A DNA stretch of 64,000 bases from Glutinoglossum americanum (GCA_020080175.1 JAGHQL010000047.1:84595-148594); one strand, 5' to 3'. Counted from the first letter of the stretch, positions 13,075 to 25,917 are shown. Translations and numbers: made by a program. Notes: a model not told the origin generated them from the letters alone.

Positions 13075-13200
13075 GGTGGGAGGGAAACTAGAGTAGTGGT
13101 GGGGGCAAGGAAGCCAGAGTGATGGTGGGGGGAAGGGAAGCTGGGATGATGGAGGAAGGAAGATAGAGGAATCACGGGGGGAAGGAAGCTAGAGCGATGG
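13075..13200. repeat. About 25-bp minisatellite, five degenerate copies
   Basis: Units resemble AAGGAAGCCAGAGTGATGGTG followed by a G-run. They recur at 24-27 base spacing with substitutions and small indels. Confidence 0.7.
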
Positions 13201-13299
13201 CATGGCGGCCAGAATTCGTGGAAATCAGTGATAGTGAAACACGTCTGCAATCGAGGCAGACAATGACGGATGGAAGTGGCAGCTTTTGCCCAGCTTTGG

Positions 13300-13800
13300 A
13301 CCAGTCGGTCCGAAAGCAGAGTTTTCGGAACAGGAACGGCGAGAGCCTTTCCGGAAGGCTTTCTCTCCACAAGAGAGACACCATCCTGCCTACTCAACTT
13401 GTCAGCATTGAATGGCAAAGATCTCTCCCGGTTTATCGAGATATCTTATTCCGAGCTCGCCGGGTATGTCAACGAAGCGGAGATACTCCATCAGCCGGTA
13501 AATCAAGGAGGAGAGGGGCTCGGTGTTACCCACACCGTCACTAAGTGATGAGCGGGAGCGGGGGATCTGCAAGGAGAATGGCTTGATATTGTTAGGCTTG
13601 AGCGGAAACGCTGGGCTTCAACCGGGTGCGGACACCCACGCCGCCACCGAGTGACGAGCGGGAACAAGAATTCCGCGGAGAAGAGGAGAGGGTAAAGAGA
13701 AAGGTCGACTCGGAAGATGGCCGCTGGTCGAAGGGAAAGCGGAGAAGACGCCACGGCGGTCAACCAGACAAACCCCTCCTATCCTCGGAGGAGCATTGCC
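13300..13800 (+). repeat. Decayed coding repeat, copy B
   Basis: The longest copy of the family at 9.1-13.8 kb. It has two coding-like blocks. One reads NLSALNGKDLSRFIEISYSE and continues about 25 residues to a stop; the second reads SDEREQEFRGEEERVKRKVD then SEDGRW. Short GC-rich sequence separates them. Charged helical character fits a gag-like or coiled-coil protein, but I cannot assign it. Confidence 0.6.
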
Positions 13801-13900
13801 AGAGAGGACGGAATGAGAGCTGCTTTTTGGAATGGGGCCGCTTTCACACAGCAGCAACTGGCCAGCTATCTGCATGAATAGTCTCTTGTGCCCAGCCCCC

Positions 13901-16900
13901 GCGGATCTAGAGATCCGCTAGGGAGTTATCTTCCAGCAAGTCTTCCCCTAGGCACCCCCACCAATCTAATCTGAAGCCGCTTCCAGCACATCTCCCTCCA
14001 GTCCATTGTCGCTCCCCTCCACCCGGACTATCCAGTCTGGGCCGTTTCCGCAGCCATCTCAGCTGGGTTCAACCACCCGGACACATATCCGTCCGGCCCG
14101 TCTGCGAGTTCAGTCACCTAGACGCTAATCTATCCGGTCCGGCGGAGCTAGAGCCGCTTCTAGTGGATCTTCCTCCAGCCAAATCACCCCTCTTCCCGGA
14201 CACCTACAAGCCTAGTTTAGCCCGAACCGCCTCACCAAAAGCCAAAGACGATATCGGCGATCGCGGTCTAGGTGTTTCCCACCTACTACAGTCCGACTCA
14301 CCCTCCTCTCTAGTGGTATACCGGAGATGAGCAGATACCCCCCTCCTCGCGTCGTTGCGATATATTCGGGACGGCGCGAGGGGGGGGGAGGGTAAGCACC
14401 TCTGCCTTCGCACGTCGAGGAAGCCGCGATCGACCATCTTGCTCCGCTAGTCAACGGGGAGGGCACATCTCCCTCCCACCTTCATATGGTAGTTCATCAG
14501 ATCCGCAAGGGCCTCGCGAGATATGCACATCTTAACGCGAGCCGGAGTGAAGCTCGAATGACACTGAAAATGGCAGTGGGGTTGATGCGGAGGCATAACG
14601 TCAAGTACGCCGAGCTATATAATGGGAGACAGAGAGGAGAGATTTCTTCCCCCCACTAGTTCAACGGCGTGCGCAGGGATAGGTTAGTGCTCTGCTTTAT
14701 CTCGGCCCTACCTCCTACCAGATATACTGACAGTTCGCCATCTTTCCAGATGACCTAACCACCGCAGCGGCGTCGGTGTTCGACGCCATCCTGCCTCTCG
14801 GGCTAGCGGAGCCAGAGGTCTTCCAGGAGATCACCCTCTAGTCTCCTGGAATACCCGCCTTCCGGCGGCCCGCTCTCTGGGTCGATCTTGGAAGTTTGTT
14901 ACTCCTTGTGGGGTATTTCGCCTCCTGGTCACTTCTGAGCAAAGTCCGTTGGGGAAAGTGGAAAAGGGTTTATTATCGAGTGAGCTTAGTTGCTAACTCG
15001 TACGTCTGGCTGAGACGGTTTCGGAATGACGTAAGGTACTAAGGGGACGGACGGGGAAGAGACGCATGACAAAACGGCGCTTCCTAAGATGGAGAAAGGG
15101 AGGACGGAGGGAATTCCTCTCCTAACGACCCAGGGGAAAGGCGGAGACAGTGGGCGCGTATCCCACCTTTCGGGGTTCAGGACCCCCATTCAGAGCCGAC
15201 ACCGTGCGCCCATTCTCGCCTGCAGCAACTCGGTACGAAGCAACCCTCTCCTCCTGTGGCTCCCGGGGATATTGTGGCTCTTCGAGCGCGTCCACGTTGT
15301 ATGATCTTTGTCATCTCCGACAGGGATTATACAACATAAACAAACAATCACTCTTTTTGGTCGGGAGAAGAGAAGGCAGAGTTCTTGATGGTGTGTTGGT
15401 GGGTTTCCTAGGAAGTCGTTCCTGGGCTCATGGGGGGATTGGAAACCACTCGCTTCTGGCTAGGAATGAGGTCATGCTCAAGGCCCAGTGGAGCTCCCGA
15501 GATAGCTGGCCAGGCAGTCAGGGGACGTGGCGGCGGGGTATTCTTTCCCAATGTCAATTGGTAAACTAGCCGTTATCAAACACTTGTCACCCACTACCCA
15601 CCAATCGTTACCCGCCATGACCTCCTACCTGTATTCGGCATCGCCCACTCAATGCAAGTCTACCCGACTCGGTTTACTCTCTTCCATCCCATTAGGCGAC
15701 CTCATCCAACAACGGGTGGGGCTGGGATAACCAAAACCCAGCCCCCAGGTCGCTCTCCAGAATGGCCGTTTCCCAGAGCAGCACCTCAAGCACCCAAGCG
15801 GGCGGGTGGATCCGACTTCCCCGCTCACACCCCTCTCGCTCTGCCGCCTGGGATCGCATCCTAGCCAGCGCATGCTGAAGACAGAGCCTTTGGGAGAAAC
15901 GCATTCCATGGCGCAACGACCATCGCCACCTGCTACAGCGGGAATCATCCCTTATTCGTCCTATGCTGTTGCTAAGTCTGTGCAACATTGTGGCATATGC
16001 CGAATCTTTTTACAAGATAGATATCCTTGCCTCATCTTTGAGACGGCTCTCTCATAAAGGAAAGATCTTTCCAGACTAGCACAAGAGTACATTTTAGACT
16101 CCATTTTCGTCAGATGATATCAAGGCACCAACCAGTGCCGTCATCTTCAACCATGGAGGACTCTATCATACTGGCCCTTCCTTCTAAGAGGTGTGAGCAC
16201 CAGTCTGGCCAACTTCCAGCCCACCCGCCTCCACGCGGGAGTCCCTCCTCACTCTAAGACACCCGCCGTTCTTCCGACACCATCCCTCCGCTCCCCCACC
16301 ACCTACCCCGCACACCCTCTCGCTGCAGCCACAGAAAAGGGGAACTTACCCCCACTTAGTCGGCCAGATTGGGCGTCCATGCCCGCCGCCGATGCGACAC
16401 CACAGGGGTGGCGGTCGAGTCGCCACCCCTCTCGCCAGAGGAGGGGAGAAGAGAGTGGCGAGGAGAGGGAGAGGCACTGTGGGTCTCCTGTTCCCGCCAC
16501 GCCACGATGGAAGAGATACTTCCCACCTATCTCTCTATCCCCCCACAATCCAATCTGGGGTGGGGGGTGGGAGGAGAGGTATCGCTTTGTTCGCCAAAGA
16601 GAAACCATGGGTTGTATTTTAGCGGCTGCGGTATACCGCTGCGTGGGATCTGCCCGGACCACGGCGACACACCTTCTATCACCGGGGTTGCGCCTCGGCG
16701 GCTGCGGCTTACCGCCACGTGTTGAGGGAAAGCCCTCTAACAGAGTTGCTAGCTTTAATGCATACACTGGTATCACCATTTACAAAGCGGTAATATCATT
16801 CTGTTGGATGGGTGTTAACACGCTCGAGCATTGCGTTATGCTCATTTATGGTTTAGCGTGTGACGGTGAATATTAGACACACACACACATTCTCTTAGCT

Positions 16901-16950
16901 AGTTTCTTCAATCAATACTCATTCTACTCTACATTCGCTCCACACATTCT
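13901..16950. other. Gene-poor DNA with dispersed repeat pieces
   Basis: Short motifs such as ACATCTCCCTCC recur (9440, 13988, 14465), as does GCCGCTTC near 13975 and 14150. GCGGCTGCGG-TACCGC palindromic pieces lie at about 16622 and 16697. A frame of 227 codons at 16193-16876 has no family character. No gene can be supported. Confidence 0.5.
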
Positions 16951-16952
16951 CC

Positions 16953-17471
16953 CAATGGCATGACAGTAAACTCGAGGCGCATCAAGACGACCCTGAGTCC
17001 ATCGCCGAGCAAGATCCCCACCTCCACTCTCTCAGCAATGACGATATGCTTTATGAAAAACCCAGTCACCTCGAGCCAGTTTCTGAGCTCTTTTCCCCGT
17101 ATCCCCCTGAGCAATGGGGACAGCTGGGCGTAGAACTCGCCGAAGAATTCTTCACACGCACCCGTTTTTACTTTATAAGCATTCCGGCGCGTAAAGGATT
17201 CTTGGAATATTTCGGACAATCTGCCAGGCAGCTACTTGGCCGCATTACGTTAAAGTATCCAAATCCAATTGGCCACGAAGCTGATCAAACATTCAAAATG
17301 CTCAAACGTTGCGACTATCCTAGATCCCTACGACTTGTTGTCGATCAGGATGACACCACGAGTACGATGATTAGGCCCAAGCAATGCCGCGATGTCTGGG
17401 AGGTGCCAGGTATGAAGAAGCTGAGGATGGAGTCAAATTCCTTGGCTGGAGCACGTGATGCTTTGAATTAA
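16953..17471 (+). pseudogene. Remnant resembling an F-box/DUF7730-type fungal gene
   Basis: One plus-strand frame runs from before 16953 to a TAA at 17469-17471, with no ATG giving a convincing N-terminus. Its second half, with motifs FFTRTRFYFI, GRITLKYPNP and RSLRLVVDQD, resembles the region after the F-box in many uncharacterised ascomycete proteins, where a beta strand ending RRITL is followed by a segment ending LRLV. The N-terminal F-box part is absent. It could instead be a 3' exon of a real gene whose upstream exons I could not find. Confidence 0.35.
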
Positions 17472-18070
17472 ACGGATAGAAAGCTCAATTATCTCATCTC
17501 CCTGGGATACCCTAATAGGTCAACCATTATGCTAGAGTAAACTTCAGACATAGGATACATATATCCCCTTTAAACAATACCCATGCTCCAGCAATTTGAT
17601 GATGAAACTCCGTTTTTTCTTTTCGTTCCAACGTTTCTTTTTCGCCTGTGGTGCTAATTTCCATTTCACCATCCCTCCAATACCGAGTTGTCACCCCAGA
17701 GTCGTAATTGGACCGTTGTCAATCGTCTTGGAAAAAGCTTGTATTAACATATGTGGCTTCGGGAAGATCACGACATTGTGTCCAATCATTCTATATTCCC
17801 CTACACGTGTTGGGGGTTTTGCATCGCAGGAATTATGGGCCGCGTGTGTTGTTTGCTCTTTTGGTTCTTTGGTGGGGGTGATACGAGATCCTCGGACGCG
17901 GGGTCGGAATCGCTGTATAGAACACCACAACGCGGGATTAGCAGGGAGGTTGCGCAGAGGTATAAAGCCTTAGTCCTTGGCCCCCTCTAGTGAGGTTAGT
18001 AGGTGAGAGAGCCACTATCGGGCCCGGCATTTCAATCGTTTTACGAGATATATCACACAATCGTTTAAAA
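17472..18070. other. Intergenic, 5' flank of the phosphodiesterase gene
   Basis: No gene seen. A TATAAA-like element (GGTATAAAGC) lies at about 17959-17968, roughly 105 bp upstream of the ATG at 18071, and could serve as core promoter. Confidence 0.4.
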
Positions 18071-19844
18071 ATGCTTTCAAGGCTTGCACTGGTCATTACG
18101 GTCGTGGCAGCACTCACGGGCCCAATTAAAGCTGGAAACGACGACGGCGACGGTCACGGTGGAGATCACGGCGAAGATCAGAAACACAAATATGTTGCGG
18201 TTTTCAGCATCGACGGCTTCCACGGCAGCGATGTCGAGAAGTACGTTGCATTAAGGCCCAAGTCCACCATCGCCGAGCTTCTCGAGACCGGGCACGAATA
18301 TACCAATGCTTTTTGTCCCGGCCCGTCCGATTCGTTCCCAGGCACGCTTGCTCTGTTCACTGGCGCTTTTCCAAGGACAACTGGAGTCTGGTATGACGAT
18401 ATCTGGGACCGCAGCTTGTATCCTATCGGTAGCAATTGCTCGGGGCCACCCGGGGCAGAAAGTGAGTGGTTTACCACAACGACCAACTGTTAGCCGAGCG
18501 GTTATTGGCCTCCAAAGGGCTAACAAATCCTAGTTGCCTATGACGAGTCAATCGACTTCAACTCTACCCAGCTCTTCTCCGGGGGAATCAACCCTGACAA
18601 CCTCCCCAAGGCCCTCATCAATGGGCAATGCGTTACGCTCTATCCCCACCAGCGCCTGCGCGTCAACACCGTGTTCGAGGTCGTGACATCCAAGGGAAAA
18701 CAGACGGCATATACTGACAAGCACCCCGCTTATGACCTTGTGAGGGGCCCCAGCGGCACGGGGTTGACCACAGGGTACTTCCCAGAGATTGCAGCTGTTC
18801 CGGTGACCGTCAACGACACCATCACGTATGACACGCTTCACGTGAACGCATTTTTAGACTGGCTGAACAAGACCACCCCCGATAATTCCGAGGGGACACT
18901 TTCTAGTATTCCTACAGTGTTTGGCGGTAATTTCCAGGCCGGTATATGCCCCTTCATATCTGGCACAGATAAAGATCTGTCGACGCTTACTTTCAAACAG
19001 TCAGCGTGGGCCAGAAAACCGTGGGATATGTCGCGGCATCTAACTTCCCATTTACCCCAGACCTCCTCAGAGCAATTGACTTTGTCGATTCTTCTCTAGG
19101 TAAAGTCGTCGCTGCACTCAAAGCCAAGAACATCTATGACGACACTCTCATTATCATCGCATCCAAACACGGCCAGGCACCGATCGACCCCACAAAATAC
19201 GGCAAAATCCCCCCCGCTAACGTCACGGATGCGGCGGGAGTGCCTGTGACCTGGCAAACCGTCAGTCTTCCCTGGCAGACAGAGCCATCCGAACCGAGGG
19301 CTAACAATGCCAATTAACATGTCTACAGAGTGACGACATCGCCCTCATCTTCCTTGACAAACAGAGCGACCTCCAGGCTGCAGTCAACAACCTCAATAGC
19401 AACCGCGCCGCTCTCAAAATTAACGACATCATCTCCGGTGCCGATCTCATCTCCCAGGGATTCGGTAATCCAGCAACCGACCCAGCGGTTCCGGACATCA
19501 TCGTCGCGCCGACACCAGGCATTATCTACACGAAATCCACCGCAAAAATTGCCGAACACGGCGGCATAAGTGAAGATGATCGGTAAAATCCCCTTTCCCC
19601 AACCCCAAACCAAACCCCCCCAACTCTGAACTCAGACACTACCGCCACTCCCCCATTTCGCATTCTAACTCTCGATAGACACGTCGCCTGCATCGTCAGC
19701 AGCCCAAAGCTCGAGAAGAGGAAGATCGACGACCGCGTCGACACAAAGCAAATCGCTCCGACTATCCTGAAGGCGTTGGGGCTCGATCCGAAGGAGTTGA
19801 AGGGGGTGGCTGCCGAAGGGACGAACGTGTTGCCGGAGATTTAG
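18071..19844 (+). CDS. Secreted type I phosphodiesterase / alkaline-phosphatase-like enzyme
   Basis: Hydrolase of the nucleotide pyrophosphatase/alkaline phosphatase superfamily. Five exons, 18071-18461, 18534-18941, 19001-19260, 19329-19582 and 19679-19844, give 492 residues, and phase agrees at every junction. The ATG starts a signal peptide (LALVITVVAALT), then a His/Asp/Gly-rich linker. Motif FSIDGFHGSDVEKY supplies the first metal aspartate. DSFPGTLALFTGAFPRTTGV is the nucleophile loop. Motifs ASKHGQAPIDP and AEHGGISEDDRHVA hold later metal ligands. The KHGQ form, rather than DHGM, is as I recall it in the bacterial and fungal subfamily annotated 'alkaline phosphatase family protein'. 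The substrate cannot be read from sequence; a secreted phosphomonoesterase or phosphodiesterase role is inferred. Confidence 0.85.
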
Positions 19845-21503
19845 AGGTATTATGAAGGAGGGGGGAGTGTGTGAAGCAGTACTATGTGTGTACAAGTGAG
19901 AAAATCGCACATACCCAATAACTCGAGACTCAAGTTCCGCAAGATCCCCGACGGATGGCGACATCTCGCAGCTTTGGTCGAACGTCGCTATCCTACCTCC
20001 TAACTTTCCTCCTTTTTTCTTTTTGTATATGTATACCTTCACAGAGTGTAATAGACCCTAGCCATCTACGCAAACATACGTTTTTTTGCTATCTAATACA
20101 CGATAATTTATCCTCCCTCGCACGAATAACCTAAAAGAATTTCCTCAGCACCAGGTAGTGCCGTATCGTATCCATCTCAATAAAAAGCATTATGCCCACA
20201 TATCAACTAATAATTTAACAAAGCCCGCCTATAAGAGCGGAGCCGGTAGGATACGAGGGAAACGAACTGCGTAGGCGGTGATATGAAGTAGAGACAAATA
20301 CATGGCCCAGGAGAGGCAGTAGAGTAGGTAGTACAAGGGTGGGTCGAGTGAAAATTGGGTGAGGCGAGCGTTGTAAGACATATTATACCTACAGAGGGCT
20401 CCGTAGAGTTGATAGGAGGATGGGGGGTGGTAGGATACGAGGGAAATGGACTGCGTAGGCACAAGGAGTAGGTTAAAGAATTGCATTTACTCCAAGTTCT
20501 CAACTGAAAGACAGCGGCAGGGAGACTATGAGTGTTCGCAAGTCGGCTGGAAATGAAAATGGTGGCTCAGAAAGCGACGAGAAGAGCTATCGTTTGAGCT
20601 AGAGGCGGCTAAATAATCTGGCTAGCGATAATAAGAAGTTGGCAGATGAGTATTGAGGCATGAGTAGGTCAACTAGATCGACGCGCTTGGGAGTCGAGCC
20701 AAGTTGGGAAGTACGTGGACGGATGTGGGCCGAAAATAGAAGGACCTTTTTTATTGAATAACTGATGTTTGTATAGCACAGCGGAGCAAATAGGTTTCCG
20801 AAAATGAAAGGGGTTCTTATTGGGATGACAATCATGTATGAGTAAGCAGCACAATCGGTGTCGGATCCGGGGAATAAGGAAGGATGGATTCGAGTCGTAC
20901 CCCCCGTGCGTTGGTCTTCATCGCTGACACCCCGGATAAGCAGCAGGGTTATTCACTCCCCCACTCCGTGGTCCTAGGCACCAGCCAACATGAATGTAAA
21001 TCAGTAGCAATTGGGGGGGCGCTTAGGCGGGACGGAGATCGTGGGCGTTTGTTGTTTGCGCTTAAAGGAATGCTCTCGGGTATATCCTAGGAGAGTACGT
21101 AGATAGAGTGTGCCAATCAGGATAATTTCTTCACCACATTGATTTCGGTGTGGCGTTGGTTCACTCATACCGATGAATGCCGACCTTGTTTAGGGGACAA
21201 ACAGCCATGATAAAATTGAGGAGAGAATTGGTCATCGATAAAGTCTTGAACTTCAGCGTTAAAAATACCTGTTTAATGAGTTGGTTATGTTGCATTGTAG
21301 GAAAAACCTCGTGACTTTTTTTCTGATTGATGGAGAATGGAATATAACCAAAACAATAGGCCGCTAGCCGAGGGGTATCATTTAAGCAGTAGGAGCCATG
21401 AGATCAATTGGCCTGAACGACCATATCGATACCATCCTCGCCACGGACGACTTTTCCCTGCTCAGCTATTAGTAACTAACCCTAACCCCCTAGAAAAAGA
21501 AAC
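19845..21503. other. Intergenic between two convergent genes
   Basis: Holds the 3' flanks of the phosphodiesterase (+) and SNF2 (-) genes. A direct repeat of about 30 bp, beginning GGTAGGATACGAGGGAAA, occurs at about 20246 and 20429. I see no gene. Confidence 0.5.
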
Positions 21504-24500
21504 TCAGTATAATGGGAGTGAAAAACTCACAAATAATCCCATCAACTCCTTCATTCCTAGCCTCTTGACTCTCCCCAACCCTTCCCCCATAGCTGCGGCA
21601 GCAACCTTCAACTTCCCCTCCTGCAGCACCTTTATTCTCTCCTCAACCGTCTCCTTCACAATAAACCTCTTCACGTAAACTTCCTTTATCTGCCCTAATC
21701 TATGCACCCGATCAAATGCTTGATGTTCCACCGCAGCGTTCCACCACATGTCGATCGAGATGACCAAGTTCGCTTGCGTGAGGTTTAGGCCAACACCACC
21801 GGCGCGGAGTGAAGTGAGCATGATGGGGTAGTCAGGGTCGTGCTTAAAGCGTTTTAAAGCATCATCGCGTTGTTTAAGAGAGGTTCCGCCGGTGTAGCGG
21901 ACTGTTTCATAGCCATCGTCTTGGCAGATGAGATCGACAAGGTCGAGCATTTTGATCTGTGTATTGAGTTTGTAAGTTGGCGGCAGTACGGAGAGTCGTG
22001 GGTGAACTAGAGACCTACAAACTGTGAAAAGATGATGATCTTATCATCCGGGCGAGTCTCTCTCCACAACCTTACTTGCTTCATCAAAGCCTCCATCTTT
22101 GCGCTCGGCATCAGAGTTTTCACTTGGTCAAGCCAGTGGTTGTTATGCAGTGACTCCCCTGAGCCATCGGCTTCGTCTTGGTCTGGCAGATACGCTCTGA
22201 GTTCCTGGTCCGTAATCTCTCGTTGGCATGAGGGGCACTTGGCGCCGTCTCCCTCATCCATAGCTGCTCGTTGGATAACTGATGTGATGCAACCTAGCCA
22301 TTTTCAGGCCGCGTCAGTACTACCCGGGACTAGAGGGAATTGTGAAACGCTCACCTTGGCAAAAGACGTGGCGACAGTTGGTCATCACAGGATCCTCTGG
22401 GATATCCATGCATATAAAGCATGTGCCGGTCTCTCCGGCCGCTTCTGTTTGTGCGATTTGGAGAATTTGACGTAGTCCACTACTCGCTCCAGTAACAGGC
22501 CTCTGTTGGCTAATAGCTCCCATTATGTTCTCGGGCAAATCTTCGTCATCATCGGACTCGCAAACCGGATTGTTCACTGCCTCTTGCTCTAACGCCGCTT
22601 TAAGATCGTCGATGGAGAAGTCCTTTTTGATGGCATCCACTGTGGTAGTTGCTCAGTTGAGATATTTGCATAGAATTAGTCGGCTGCTACTTACTAATGA
22701 GATAAGGGTGATTACAGATCTGCCTAAGACGCATTAAAAGAACTAAAGCAGTAAGATAGAACTCATTGTCTCCGCCAACATTCTGGAAAGTTGATTAGCT
22801 TGGAGGCTTTTTTTAGGAGGGCGGGAAATCTAATATTACTCTTCTGAGGTCATTGACCTGCTGGATAGTCTTGGCTTCCACCACCCTATAGAGTGCGCGT
22901 TCCTCCTGACTGAACTCTACCTCGATGGTCGAAACCGCTTTGGGAGTAAGATCTAGTAGCTTTCTACCACAGAGCATATCTTCTTTGTTTCGGCGCATCA
23001 TGATATGTGCCAGCTCCACTTGCATTGCTTTCGCGGCCCGAGCTGCACCATTATATCTTGTAATGCCAAAAATGCTCTTGAAAACAGGAAGTTCGCTAAA
23101 CCTATTGCCAAGGAAGCGGAATATGGGGTACATATCAAAGAGACTGTTCTGAATGGGCGTCCCAGAGATAGCCCACTTATGTACAGCTCTAAGGCTTGTG
23201 CAGGCGGCTGTAGATTGGCTCGCACCCATAAGCAAGGGTACATCATGAGTGGCGAAGGGCTACACATTGACTGACCAGAAGTTCTCGCTCTATAGTTCTT
23301 AATTGAATGACATTCGTCCAAAATGACGCGCCAAAACTTGATACGATGGAACTCCTTGCGAGTCTCCCACTGCTCTTCCCACCAAGCGCTAACTTCCTCC
23401 TTTGACATGTGTCGGCTGGGTCGTTTCATCTTGGGGTGAGAGTTCATAATGGTGTGATATGATGTGATGACGACATCCTGGTTCCTAAGATGCTGAAGGC
23501 TCTTTATCTTGTTGCTACCGTGATGAACGAATATATTAAACTCTCCTTCTTTAGTGTGCTGTTTAATCTCCTCTTTCCACTGGTGAACCAGCGCTGCTGG
23601 TACAACAATAAGCGTTACGTGGGGATCCTTTGGCCCAGAATCACTAGGTGGCTTATTGAGAACCATAGTAGCAATCGCTTGCATTGTCTATATCGCCTCA
23701 GCAAGTTTCTAATGAGAACCGCAGAACGAAGGGAAGTTTTGTGAATGGCTAGCTCACCTTCCCGAGTCCCATCATGTCCGCCACTAGTCCTCCATGTAGG
23801 CCCTTCTCTGACCTCTCTTTGTCGTTGACCATCCAGTCGACACCTAAGATTTGATGATCTAGCAGTGGAGTTGTCATGCCTGGAACGGTCCAGAAGGACT
23901 TGAGTTCTTCGATTCTTCGATATCGGCGTGGGCGTCCATCTGGACCTTCCGCAATGATAACTAGATCTTCGGGCTCGAACTTGATCTTCACGTTTTCAGC
24001 TTGGGCCTCGACCTTCATGCTCACAGCTGGTGCCTCGACCTTTACACCATCAGGTCGGGCCTCCACCTTCATGCCTACAGCTGAGATTTCAACCTTCATG
24101 TCTTCAGTTGAGCCCTCGGATTTCACTCCATCTGGAACGGTATCGTCTAGAACCTCTTCACGCCGGGTCACAATTTTCCTCTTGCGTCTACAATGCAGAC
24201 GTCTAGCCGCTTCAACCACCCGATCCTTTTCTTCCTGGATAGGATCTACCTCTTCACCTCCTTCATCCCTGTTAGGTATGGCATCTTGGCTGCTAAGTTC
24301 TGGCCCGGCTGATGTCGCGGTTCCAGTTAAAACTTCGCCCATGGCAGTGCCTTTATTGTCTGCCTCCCAACCTTCCCGATGCAGATCCTTAGCCTTCATG
24401 AGCCGGCCCCTTCGCTTGACATGACCAGGGCGATTCTCTAGATTAGTGAGATAATTCATTATCTCTTCTTGAGTCAGTTGAACATTGCCAAGAGTGTCGA

Positions 24501-25116
24501 CTTCTATGCGATTGGCTGCACCATTTACCGATGGCCGACTATGAATGATCTGGTCCATCCAGCTGGTCTCATCGTCATCTAAGTCGGGCATGGCACTCCG
24601 GAGGATGCAATTCGCCGCTTGGTTAATCTCATCGTCTTCGTTTACTTTCGCCTTCGCCTCACTACTAGACTTAGACTTTATTCCTCTCGGGGGGACATTA
24701 TTCACGCCCGCATTCGGCACATTGCTCGAGGGCGGACTAAGAATCGGTTGACGATGTTTTTCTGCCTTCGTTTCTATAACAGCTTCTCGTTCGGTGAGAT
24801 CAATTTCGTCTTCATCGTCCTCGTCATCTAGTAGATCGATGACCTCAACGTTTCCTAAGTGTGAAGTGACCCCCTGTGTGTCCTCCATTCGAGTCCCAAG
24901 GTTGATATTCTCCTTGATATCCACCTCTTTTTTCGTTTGAATCGCATGCTTATCACCGAGGGGCTTCTCGCTGGGCTCAGCCTCATTACCGACCTTCCGT
25001 CTCTTTGGTGGTGCTCCAGGTCCGCCGACCTCAGGTTGTTGGCTATTCTCACGCACTCGTAGGCTGATGTTAGGTGTGAAGGATGAGTATTGCTCGCGAC
25101 GGTGTTTTAATGGCAT
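21504..25116 (-). CDS. SNF2 ATPase with embedded RING, Uls1/STUbL-like
   Basis: Probable nuclear SUMO-targeted translocase/ubiquitin ligase. Seven exons: 25116-23758, 23687-23276, 23207-22840, 22782-22695, 22639-22355, 22293-22019, 21956-21504. They join in phase to about 1079 residues. The start was taken at MPLKHRREQ (25116); an in-frame ATG at 25284 adds a doubtful 56 residues. Near residues 89-111 are two SUMO-interacting motifs, VIDLL and IDLT, in acidic sequence. At 330-383 six 9-residue repeats each carry a sumoylation-like site. SNF2 motifs follow: ADMMGLGKT across exons 1-2, RVILDECHSIKN and AISGTPIQN. A C3HC4 RING (CFICMD, CRHVFC, CPSC) lies before the helicase C domain (IIIFSQF, TSLRAGGVGLNLT, DRVHRLGQ). 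This order fits Rad5/Rad16/Uls1. A GTGAGT at 21530 may start another intron and change the last 8 residues. Confidence 0.88.
23968..24129 (-). repeat. 27-bp coding minisatellite, six units (sumoylation-like motif array)
   Basis: Six exact 27-base units encode GVKSEGSTE, DMKVEISAV, GMKVEARPD, GVKVEAPAV, SMKVEAQAE and NVKIKFEPE. Each has a hydrophobic-K-x-E core (VKSE, MKVE, MKVE, VKVE, MKVE, IKFE). Confidence 0.92.
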
Positions 25117-25915
25117 CACTGCGCTGAGGTGTACCAATGTGATGTTCTGAAATACAATAGGCGCTAGAAGCAAGAGCTTGGAGTGTATGCGCTCGTGCGG
25201 AAGTCCCTGATCGTGGATCCGGGGGAAATTATATGGAGTATGTAGGGTGTGGAGAGGTTGATACGGAAACGATGTTGGAGCCAAAAGGGTATGTGGGCAT
25301 AGGGCGCTAGGTGAAGAGTATAAGGACGGAGGATGGGCGCGGAAGAAGTTGGATATGAGTGTTGATTTACCGAAAGCGTTGGACGCGGAGGCTGTCAGCG
25401 AAGACGCTTGATGAAGGAGATGTAGGGCAAGGAGGGTATTGGTGTGCGGATGGTGCTAAGAGACTGGGTGTGGAGGACGTTGAGTATGGAGGATGTGAAA
25501 AAGGGTGATGCTGAAGTGTGAAGAATGTTGAGCGAAAGAAACCGGATACGAAGATGCCTGGTGCGGGGGATGTAAGATTAGAAGGATCCTAGATGCGGAA
25601 GAAGCTGGGCGTAGATGTGTACCCCGAATGAAGTATGATATAGTAAACGAGCCTTGTCTCCGAACAAGGCAACCCTCGATCAAAGGCCACAACACAGCCT
25701 TACGGAATATAAGCCACAGAAGGGAGCCCTCGCTAGCCCAGCAAAGGCAACTGCCAGCCACCCCCTAACAACAGGTCATCGACAGAAAAGTCCTCAAGGA
25801 GAGCCCCACCACGATTTGCGATGAATACTTGGGAAGATTTAGGAACGCGTGGTGGGATCGCGAAATCGCGCTGACACATGATTCGCTTATCGAATATTTT
25901 GTTAACCCAATCCAC
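25117..25915. other. Upstream region of the minus-strand SNF2 gene
   Basis: Purine-rich on the plus strand, with loose repeats such as GGATG and GATGAAG from 25300 to 25620. The in-frame upstream ATG at 25284 lies here. No separate gene is seen. Confidence 0.45.
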
Positions 25916-25917
25916 TA

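Noticed and set aside
16193-16876. 227-codon plus-strand frame
   Set aside because: No family resemblance, and it spans palindromic GC repeats.
21472-21490. Interstitial telomere-like GGTTAGGGTTAG on the minus strand
   Set aside because: Only two units, at a probable splice acceptor; no array.
23876-24424. 182-codon plus-strand frame
   Set aside because: Antisense of the SNF2 exon 1, produced by the 27-bp repeats.
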